Source: an uncultured Eubacteriales bacterium (lineage in GTDB: Bacteria > Bacillota > Clostridia > Oscillospirales > CAG-272). From it: a DNA stretch of 37,106 nucleotides. Made by a program: the position numbers and the translations under genes. Positions 15,609-22,079 of the stretch are shown here, piece by piece. Under the pieces are notes generated by a model. The model saw only the letters and a program-made list of their open reading frames with translations. It was not told the DNA's origin and did no database searches. Location of the stretch: assembly GCA_905201895.1 (NCBI GenBank), contig CAJKPX010000019.1, forward strand, positions 1 through 37,106, given 5' to 3'. The number at the start of each line of letters is the position of its first letter. The stretch's first letter is position 1.

Positions 15609-16484
15609 GTGTCGTTTGCAGAATCGGTGCGCGAGGAGCTTGCCGAGCTTTCGATCAAGCGTCCGTGCTGTCGGCATGCGCTGACGGCAGGGCTCTTGTT
15701 GGGGGCAACGGAGGACGAAAAAAAGCAGATCACGGTGCGCTATTCCTCCGAGATCGTGGCAACGATTGCCTCGTCGATGATCCGCGCGCAATATAACTGC
15801 GTGCCCGACTCCGAAATGACAGGGAAGTGCGGTCACCGCTACTATGATCTTTCCTTCCGTTCCCCCGCCTGCCGCAAGTATCTCTCGCAGCTTCGGGAGG
15901 GGAGCGATGTATTTCGTTTTGCCTGTCCCGAATGTCGCGCGATCCTTCTGCGCGGCGCCTTTCTTGCCTGCGGACCGGTGAACGATCCGCACCGCTCCTT
16001 CCATTTTGAATTTCTCATTCCCGACGAACGTGTGGCAAATACGCTTGCCTCGGTGCTTTGTGATGCGGGTTATCCGCCGCGTCGCACCGCACGCAAGAGC
16101 TGCTTTGGGCTTTACTATAAGGATGGCGGAACGGTTGAGGAGCTTGTGGGTCTGATGGGCTCGCAGCATGTGGTTTTTGAGATCATCAACAGTCGCATCG
16201 AGCGTGAGATCCGAAACAACGAGAACCGCGCCACCAACTGCGTGGCGAAGAATATTGAAAAAAGTATTTCCGCCGCCGCCCGTCAGATCGAGGCGATCGG
16301 CGCCCTGATTGAGCACGGGCGGCTCGGGCAGCTCCCCGAGGGACTGCAGATCACCGCCATGACGCGCTACCGTCACCCCGATGCTACGCTGGACGAGCTT
16401 GTCGCGCTTCACGATCCGCCCATTTCCAAGTCGGGGCTCAATCACCGACTGCGCAAGCTGCTCGAGGCGGCAGAGGACCTGTGA
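15609..16484 (+). CDS. whiA: Sporulation/cell-division regulator WhiA
   Basis: WhiA combines a LAGLIDADG homing-endonuclease-like N-terminal fold with a C-terminal helix-turn-helix. It regulates sporulation genes in Streptomyces and affects cell division and chromosome segregation in Bacillus. The 291 residues match over the full length: SFAESVREELAELSIKRPCC at the N-terminus, CPECRAILLRGAFLACGPVNDPHRSFHFEF in the middle, and NRATNCVAKNIEKSISAAARQIEAI plus HPDATLDELVALHDPPISKSGLNHRLRKL at the C-terminus. The GTG start at 15609 follows GAAGGGAGGGG. In most Bacillota rapZ and yvcK lie between murB and whiA; they are absent here. dnaE begins 52 bases later. Confidence 0.96.
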   Translation: MSFAESVREELAELSIKRPCCRHALTAGLLLGATEDEKKQITVRYSSEIVATIASSMIRAQYNCVPDSEMTGKCGHRYYDLSFRSPACRKYLSQLREGSDVFRFACPECRAILLRGAFLACGPVNDPHRSFHFEFLIPDERVANTLASVLCDAGYPPRRTARKSCFGLYYKDGGTVEELVGLMGSQHVVFEIINSRIEREIRNNENRATNCVAKNIEKSISAAARQIEAIGALIEHGRLGQLPEGLQITAMTRYRHPDATLDELVALHDPPISKSGLNHRLRKLLEAAEDL

Positions 16485-16536
16485 TTTTGCCTCGCGTCAG
16501 CCGTGATACCGATTTTTTCCAAAAGGAGAGAGCACT

Positions 16537-19500
16537 ATGAACCGATTTGTGCATTTGCATCTGCACAGTGAATACAGCCTGCTCGACGGTGCCTGCCGCA
16601 TCGCCGATATTCCCGCGCGCGTGAAGGAGTGTGGGCAGGATGCGGTTGCCATCACCGATCACGGCGTGATGTACGGCGTGGTTGCCTTTTGGGAGGCGTG
16701 CCGCCGTGAGGGAATCAAGCCGATCGTCGGATGTGAGGTTTACGTTGCGCCCGATTCGCGCTTTGACCGCACCCAGAGCGCCGACGGCTACGCTGAGCAT
16801 CTTGTTCTGCTCTGCGAGAATATGACGGGCTACCGCAATCTCACCGAGCTGGTTTCGCGCGGCTTCACCGAGGGCTTTTACAGCAAGCCACGCGTGGACG
16901 AGGAGCTTTTGCGCCGACACAGCGAGGGTCTCATCGCGCTCTCCGCATGCCTCGGCGGTGGAATTCCCAAGCTGCTCTCACGCGGCGATTTTGACGGTGC
17001 CTGCGAAAAAGCAAGGCTTTATGCGTCGATTTTTGGCAAGGACCGCTTTTATATTGAGCTGCAAGACCACGGTATGGCAGAGCAGCGTGCGATCCTGCCT
17101 TCTCTTGTCGAGCTCGCGCGCGTGTGCGAGCTGCCTCTCGTTGCTACCAACGATTGCCATTATCTGCGCCGTCGGGACGCCGAGGTGCAGGCGGTGCTGA
17201 TGTGCATTCAAACCAACACCACGGTCGATGCGGGCAGACCTGCCGCCTTTGCAGCCGACGAGCTCTATCTCAAGGACGCAAACGAGATGGAGATGATTTT
17301 CCGCGCCTATCCCGAGGCAATCGCAAACACGCGTCGCATTGCCGACCGATGCAACGTGGAATTCGATTTCTCCAAGACCTATCTGCCGAAATTCCCCTGC
17401 GCAGCAGGGGAGAGTGCCGCCGAGACGCTGCGCCGTCTTGCTTACGCAGGACTTGAGGCACGCATCGCGCGCGGGGAGGTGCAGTTTGGAAAGCATACGC
17501 GCGAGGAATACGATGCACGCGTGGAATACGAGCTCTCGGTGATCACCGATATGGGTTATGACGATTATTTTCTGATCGTGCAGGATTACGTCAACTATGC
17601 AAAATCCAAGGATATTCCCGTCGGTCCCGGCCGTGGATCGGGCGCGGGAAGCTTGGTCGCATTTGCACTCGGCATCACCGACGTTGATTCGATCGCGTTT
17701 GATCTGCTCTTTGAGCGCTTTCTTAACCCCGAGCGCGTGAGCATGCCCGATATTGATATGGACTTCTGCTACAACCGACGCGACGAGGTGATCGACTACG
17801 TGGTGCAGAAATACGGTGCCGATCACGTCTCCCAGATCATCACCTTCGGAACGCTTGCCGCACGCGCGGCGATTCGCGACGTCGGACGTGCGCTCGGTAT
17901 GGCGTACCGCGACGTGGACGAGGTGGCGCGTGCCGTGCCGCAGGAGCTCAACATCACGATCTCCATGGCACTCAAGCTCCCCGACCTGAAAAAGCAATAC
18001 GAGGAGTCTCCCGAGGTGCGCCGCCTGGTCGACACCGCAATGGCGCTTGAGGGCATGCCGCGCAACGTGTCGGTGCATGCCGCAGGCGTGGTGATTACCG
18101 ACCGACCGATCACCGACTACGTGCCGCTTTCCATGAGTAACGGCACCCCTGTGACGCAGTTTGATATGGATACCATTGCGCGGTTGGGTCTGCTCAAATT
18201 CGATTTTCTTGCCCTGCGCTATCTCACCATTCTTGATGACGCCGAGCGACAGATCCGCGAGAGCGAGCCGAATTTCGACGTGAGTCGCATTCCGCTCGAC
18301 GATGCCGCCACCTACCGTCTGATCTCCTCGGGACGCACCGCAGGTGTGTTCCAGCTTGAGTCGGGAGGCATGCGTCAAACACTGATCAGTCTTGCCCCCG
18401 AGCGGCTCGACGATATCATTGCAGCGATCGCGCTCTACCGACCGGGACCGATGGATTCGATCCCGCGCTTCATCGAGTGCCGCCATCACCCCGAAAAGGT
18501 GACCTATGCCACACCCATGCTCGAGCCGATCCTGCGGCAAACCTACGGCTGCGTGGTCTACCAGGAGCAGGTTATGAGCATTTTCCGCGAGATCGGCGGC
18601 TACACATTTGGGCATGCCGACGTGGTGCGACGCGCCATGTCGAAGAAAAAGGCGTCGGTGCTGCTTGCCGAGCGCGAGGCGTTCACGAAGGGCGCCGTGG
18701 AGCGCGGCGTGGACGAGCAGACCGCGTCGGAGCTCTTTTCCGATATGGAGAGCTTTGCCAACTATGCCTTCAATAAGTCGCACGCGGCGGCTTACGCGCT
18801 TATTTCCTATCGCACCGCCTATCTCAAATGCCATTATCCGCATGCCTATTTCGCGGCATTGCTCACCAGTGTGCTCGGAAATCAGGCAAAGATCGCCGAA
18901 TATATCTCGGAGTGCTCGGCACGCGGCATTCGCGTTCTGCCGCCCGACATCAACGAGAGCCGCATCACCTTCTCGGTGTGCGGAAAGGATATCCGCTTCG
19001 GGCTTCTCGCACTCAAAAACGTGGGCAAGTCCTTCCTGCAGCAAATTCTCAACGAGCGCAGGCACGGCCCCTTTGCCTCCTTTGAGGACTTTATCGACCG
19101 CATGCCGGCAGGGGACCTCAACAAACGCATGGTCGAGGCGCTCCTCAAGGCGGGAACCTTTGACCGCCTCGGCGTTTACCGAAGCCGCCTGCTTTGCGTT
19201 TACGAGGACCTGATCGAGCGCGTTTCCGAAAAGGGACGCAACAATCTCGACGGTCAGCTCGATATGTTTTCCATGCCGGGCGCCGCAACGTCGGCACCCA
19301 CCTGCGTTTATCCCGAGATTCCCGAGCTCGGCATCCGCGAAAAGCTCCTGATGGAAAAGGAAGCCACGGGTATGTATTTCTCGGGACAGATGCTCGACGA
19401 ATACAGTCGGCATCTGGAGGTTTTGAAGCCCACTGTGATCGCAGAGGTTGTGAGCGATGATGCAGACCCCGTTGACAAGGCACGTATGAGCTTTGCGGGA

Positions 19501-20097
19501 ATTGTGACCTCGGTGACGCAGAAAACCACGCGAAACGGTGAACGCATGGCGTTCTTCACGCTGGAGGATCGCGTGGCAGAGATCGAATGTCTGGTCTTTC
19601 CGCGCCAATATGAGGAGCTTGCCCACCACCTGCGCACTGATGCGGCGATTTATGTCAGCGGCTCGATTTCCCTGCGCGAGGACGAGCCTCCCAAGCTGCT
19701 TGTCAACCGCATCGAGCCGCTTTGCGAGAACACGCGCTTCAATCCGGAGCAGCACCGTGCTGCCGTGAAGGAGCAGGATCAGGGCGATGCAGCAGTGAAT
19801 ACGGCAAGGGAGAGCATGCCACAGGCTGCACAAAGGACGGTGGCTTCTTCGTCTGCGTCCAATCAGCAACCGCAGGCGACACCGAGACGGCTCTTTTTGC
19901 GTGTGCCCGACTGTCGCTGCGAGCTCTATTACAAGGCACTCAATCTTGTGGAGCTCTTTGACGGCGGGTTCCCCGCATTCTTCTTCTTTGCCGATGAGCG
20001 GCGCTATGAGGTCGAGCCGCACGGCGTTGCCCTGAGCGACTACGTTCTGCGCGAGCTGCGCATGCTTCTCGGGGAAGAAAACGTGATTTTGAAATAA
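16537..20097 (+). CDS. dnaE: DNA polymerase III alpha subunit, DnaE type
   Basis: This is a replicative C-family polymerase. In Bacillota with PolC, DnaE usually extends RNA primers on the lagging strand; whether PolC is present here is unknown. The 1186-residue protein has an N-terminal PHP domain (FVHLHLHSEYSLLDG, ITDHGVMYG), the nucleotide-binding GPGRGSGAGSLVAFALGITD (about 364-383), the catalytic PDIDMDF (about 404-410), FQLESGGMRQTL near 602, and NKSHAAAYALISYRTAYLK near 746 ahead of the helix-hairpin-helix region. An OB-fold (FAGIVTSVTQKTTRNGERMAFF) begins near 985. A Gln/Ser/Ala-rich linker at about 1071-1115 then leads to a C-terminal module of about 70 residues ending GEENVILK. The ATG at 16537 follows AAAAGGAGAG. 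The yjjG-like gene starts 12 bases after its stop. Confidence 0.97.
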   Translation: MNRFVHLHLHSEYSLLDGACRIADIPARVKECGQDAVAITDHGVMYGVVAFWEACRREGIKPIVGCEVYVAPDSRFDRTQSADGYAEHLVLLCENMTGYRNLTELVSRGFTEGFYSKPRVDEELLRRHSEGLIALSACLGGGIPKLLSRGDFDGACEKARLYASIFGKDRFYIELQDHGMAEQRAILPSLVELARVCELPLVATNDCHYLRRRDAEVQAVLMCIQTNTTVDAGRPAAFAADELYLKDANEMEMIFRAYPEAIANTRRIADRCNVEFDFSKTYLPKFPCAAGESAAETLRRLAYAGLEARIARGEVQFGKHTREEYDARVEYELSVITDMGYDDYFLIVQDYVNYAKSKDIPVGPGRGSGAGSLVAFALGITDVDSIAFDLLFERFLNPERVSMPDIDMDFCYNRRDEVIDYVVQKYGADHVSQIITFGTLAARAAIRDVGRALGMAYRDVDEVARAVPQELNITISMALKLPDLKKQYEESPEVRRLVDTAMALEGMPRNVSVHAAGVVITDRPITDYVPLSMSNGTPVTQFDMDTIARLGLLKFDFLALRYLTILDDAERQIRESEPNFDVSRIPLDDAATYRLISSGRTAGVFQLESGGMRQTLISLAPERLDDIIAAIALYRPGPMDSIPRFIECRHHPEKVTYATPMLEPILRQTYGCVVYQEQVMSIFREIGGYTFGHADVVRRAMSKKKASVLLAEREAFTKGAVERGVDEQTASELFSDMESFANYAFNKSHAAAYALISYRTAYLKCHYPHAYFAALLTSVLGNQAKIAEYISECSARGIRVLPPDINESRITFSVCGKDIRFGLLALKNVGKSFLQQILNERRHGPFASFEDFIDRMPAGDLNKRMVEALLKAGTFDRLGVYRSRLLCVYEDLIERVSEKGRNNLDGQLDMFSMPGAATSAPTCVYPEIPELGIREKLLMEKEATGMYFSGQMLDEYSRHLEVLKPTVIAEVVSDDADPVDKARMSFAGIVTSVTQKTTRNGERMAFFTLEDRVAEIECLVFPRQYEELAHHLRTDAAIYVSGSISLREDEPPKLLVNRIEPLCENTRFNPEQHRAAVKEQDQGDAAVNTARESMPQAAQRTVASSSASNQQPQATPRRLFLRVPDCRCELYYKALNLVELFDGGFPAFFFFADERRYEVEPHGVALSDYVLRELRMLLGEENVILK

Positions 20098-20109
20098 AAG
20101 GAGATTGCT

Positions 20110-20793
20110 ATGATCCGTCACGTTCTGCTTGATCTTGACGATACGATTTTTGATTTTCATATGGCAGAGGCGGTTGCGGTGCGTGAAACCCTGATCTCCT
20201 TTGGAGTCAACGTAACCGATGCGATCATCGCGCGTTACAGCGAGATCAACGACGCGCAATGGAAACGCCTGGAGAAGGGCGAGATGACGCGCGACGAGGT
20301 TAAGCGCCGCCGTTTTGAAATTCTTTTTGAGGAGCTTGGAGTTCCATGTGACGCCGAGCGCGTGCGCACCTACTACGAAAACCGCCTTGCCGTGGGGCAT
20401 TATTTCCTTGCGGGCGCCGAGCAGATGCTCTCCGACCTTGCCCCCTATGACCTCTATCTCGTTTCCAACGGCACCACCGCGGTGCAGAACGGACGCCTTG
20501 CAAGCGCGGGGATCGCGCCGCTTTTCAAGAGAATTTTCCTCTCCGAGGCGATTGGATACGTCAAGCCGCAAAAGGAATTTTTTGATGCCTGCTTTGCCGA
20601 AATTCCCGATTTTGACCCCGCGCAGGCGATTATCCTGGGCGATAGCCTCACCTCCGATATTCTCGGCGGCATCAACGCAGGGGTGCGCACCTGCTGGTTC
20701 AATCCAAAGTGCAATCCCCGCCGCGCCGACATCATCCCCGATTTTGAAATTCGCTCGCTCAACGAGTTTGTGCCGCTGATCGGCAGTCTTTGA
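20110..20793 (+). CDS. HAD-family nucleotidase, YjjG type
   Basis: YjjG-type HAD phosphatases dephosphorylate nucleoside monophosphates, including non-canonical pyrimidines, and act as house-cleaning enzymes. The 227 residues carry HAD motif I DLDDT (Asp8, Asp10), motif II SNGTT, motif III Lys in GYVKPQKEFFDAC and motif IV ILGDSLTSDILGG. The helical cap between motifs I and II (ETLISFGV, RYSEINDAQWKRLEKGEMTRDEVKRRRFEILFEELG) matches the YjjG pattern. The ATG at 20110 follows AAAAGGAG, 12 bases after the dnaE stop, so the two are co-transcribed. Exact substrate is inference. Confidence 0.88.
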   Translation: MIRHVLLDLDDTIFDFHMAEAVAVRETLISFGVNVTDAIIARYSEINDAQWKRLEKGEMTRDEVKRRRFEILFEELGVPCDAERVRTYYENRLAVGHYFLAGAEQMLSDLAPYDLYLVSNGTTAVQNGRLASAGIAPLFKRIFLSEAIGYVKPQKEFFDACFAEIPDFDPAQAIILGDSLTSDILGGINAGVRTCWFNPKCNPRRADIIPDFEIRSLNEFVPLIGSL

Positions 20794-20831
20794 CGTCAGC
20801 ATTTGGCTACACAAAGGAAAGGAGGACGCAC

Positions 20832-21377
20832 GTGAACATCAAAAAGCTACTGTCCTATTTGATTCCGTATCGCGCGGTCAAATTGGAAACCGCGCGCTCA
20901 CGCGAGGCAATTATTCGAACGCTCAATCGCATCACGGGGGGCATTTTCTCAAACGATTGTGAATTTCACGGAAAGGTGACCGAGAACAGCTTTCGGCTCA
21001 TGCCCAATATCAATTATAACTCGTCCTTTCTTCGTCGCAATTCCTTTCTTCCCATCCTGTTCGGCAGCATTGAGGAGCGCGGTGAGGGGTGTGTGATTAC
21101 GATTCGCATGCGAATGCCGCTCATTTTCTGCATTTTTTGGGGACTATGGGATATCTTTGATCTTTTCGGAATGCTGGTTGGTCTGCTTGGGATCCTCGTG
21201 GGATCTGTTGCGGATGGCTTGTTGATCTTGTTTCTCTGCACTTCGATGCTCATAGGCTCCTTGCTTTTGGTGGGACTTTCGTTTTCTATCCCCGCCGACC
21301 GCGCCATCAAGCGACTCAAGCTCTTGCTCTTTGCCGAACCGATCGATTCCAATATCCCGAGGGACGAAAATGAATGA
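20832..21377 (+). CDS. Hypothetical membrane protein with two C-terminal transmembrane helices
   Basis: The GTG at 20832 is chosen because AAAGGAGG ends 7 bases upstream; this gives 181 residues. An N-terminal cytoplasmic part of about 95 residues contains a pattern FHGKVTENSF ... RRNSFLPILFGSIEERGEG that I recall from short uncharacterised Clostridia membrane proteins. Two hydrophobic segments follow (about 97-122 and 126-152), then a basic tail. No enzymatic motif is visible. It is 38 bases after the YjjG-like gene and overlaps the transposase start by 8 bases. I cannot assign a function. Confidence 0.7.
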   Translation: MNIKKLLSYLIPYRAVKLETARSREAIIRTLNRITGGIFSNDCEFHGKVTENSFRLMPNINYNSSFLRRNSFLPILFGSIEERGEGCVITIRMRMPLIFCIFWGLWDIFDLFGMLVGLLGILVGSVADGLLILFLCTSMLIGSLLLVGLSFSIPADRAIKRLKLLLFAEPIDSNIPRDENE

Positions 21378-21495
21378 ACAAAAAGAAATGCCGAGGCGGA
21401 AGAAGAACCGTTTGGATCATTACGATTACAGCTCGTGTGGTACATACTTTATTACAATATGCACCGCAGAAAGACGAAAATATTTTTGGAATCAT

Positions 21496-21519
21496 GTAGG
21501 GGCGACCATTGGTCGCCCG
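21496..21519. repeat. Palindromic insert in the transposase gene, copy 1
   Basis: Core arms GGGCGACCA / TGGTCGCCC around one base, preceded by GTAG. It encodes VGATIGRP in frame and matches the complement of 21666-21689 at 23 of 24 bases. Confidence 0.88.
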
Positions 21520-21665
21520 CAGGACATTGAATTATCCCACTATGGTAAGATTGTAAATGATGCAATTTGCGGTATTTCATCTGCATATCCGGCAATATCG
21601 GTTGAAAACTATGTGATCATGCCAAACCATATTCACATGCTTTTGCAAATTCGTTCTGATGAACA

Positions 21666-21689
21666 CGGGCGACCACTGGTCGCCCCTAC
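21666..21689. repeat. Palindromic insert in the transposase gene, copy 2 (inverted)
   Basis: Same element in reverse orientation, core GGGCGACCA / TGGTCGCCC followed by CTAC. It encodes GRPLVAPT. The two copies flank the HUH motif and could pair with each other over 24 bases in mRNA or single-stranded DNA. Confidence 0.88.
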
Positions 21690-21879
21690 AATGTCTCGGG
21701 TCATAAATCAACTGAAGGGATATGTTTCCAAGCAGGTGGGAATACCTATTTGGCAAAAATCGTTCCATGACCACGTGATCCGTGACCGCGAGGATTACGA
21801 GCAGCATTGGAATTACGTTTGTGAAAATCCGATGCGGTGGCAATTTGATGAACTGTATACAGAGGAATAAAAAATCAAG

Positions 21880-21936
21880 CAGGGGCTGAGTCATTGACGA
21901 AGCCCCTGCGCAAAAAAGCCGACGGTAGGCTTTTTT
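21880..21936 (+). terminator. Tandem hairpins ending the transposase operon
   Basis: GCAGGGGCT (21880-21888) pairs with AGCCCCTGC (21901-21909). Directly after, AAAAAAGCC (21912-21920) pairs with GGCTTTTTT (21928-21936), giving a bidirectional A/T-flanked terminator. Confidence 0.75.
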
Positions 21937-21953
21937 GACGCGCGGAATTTGCG

Positions 21954-22052
21954 ATTTTTGGTCGTAAAACGATCAAAAATGATGGCGTTTAGCCATCAAG
22001 CAAAACCGTCGAGGGTGAGTACCAAATGCATTTTTGCATTTGACTCACCCTC
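21954..22052. repeat. Three further adjacent hairpins in the convergent intergenic region
   Basis: Hairpin one has a 12-base stem with a G-T pair: ATTTTTGGTCGT (21954-21965), loop AAA, ACGATCAAAAAT (21969-21980). Hairpin two is GATGGC / GCCATC (21981-21997). Hairpin three is GAGGGTGAGT plus CAAATGCA pairing with TGCATTTG plus ACTCACCCTC (22011-22052), interrupted only by an AC bulge. The last may serve as a minus-strand terminator for the ATPase gene ending at 22080, but it is followed only by GACGGTTTTG. Nothing else is seen between 21871 and 22079. Confidence 0.72.
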
Positions 22053-22079
22053 TGTTGCATTTGTATGTCGTTTGAATTT

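Larger units (their letters stand above)
21370..21870 (+). mobile_element. Y1 (HUH) transposase, REP-associated/IS200-like (RAYT), with palindromes in its frame
   Basis: A 166-residue single-strand DNA transposase-like protein. The N-terminus SSCGTYFITICTAERRKYFW is typical of this family. The HUH metal-binding motif is MPNHIHMLLQI and the likely nucleophile is the Tyr in LKGYVSKQ. The C-terminus HVIRDREDYEQHWNYVCENPMRW is the usual ending. Two 24-base inverted copies of one palindromic element lie inside the frame at 21496-21519 and 21666-21689, encoding VGATIGRP and GRPLVAPT. No stop is introduced, so the gene looks functional. The sequence is more A+T-rich than its neighbours, consistent with transfer. 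No IS200 ends are obvious. The ATG at 21370 overlaps the previous gene (ATGAATGA) and has GAGGG 6 bases upstream. Confidence 0.87.

Noticed and set aside
16978..20814. A 1278-codon open frame antisense to dnaE and the YjjG-like gene
   Set aside because: It has no ribosome site or recognisable domain, and its composition (many His, Arg and Leu) is what the complement of a G+C-rich gene with strong codon bias yields. The sense strand encodes full-length DnaE.
21370..21870. Intact IS200/IS605 insertion sequence with defined ends
   Set aside because: No tnpB-like gene or matching subterminal hairpins flank the transposase at both sides; the left side runs directly into another gene.
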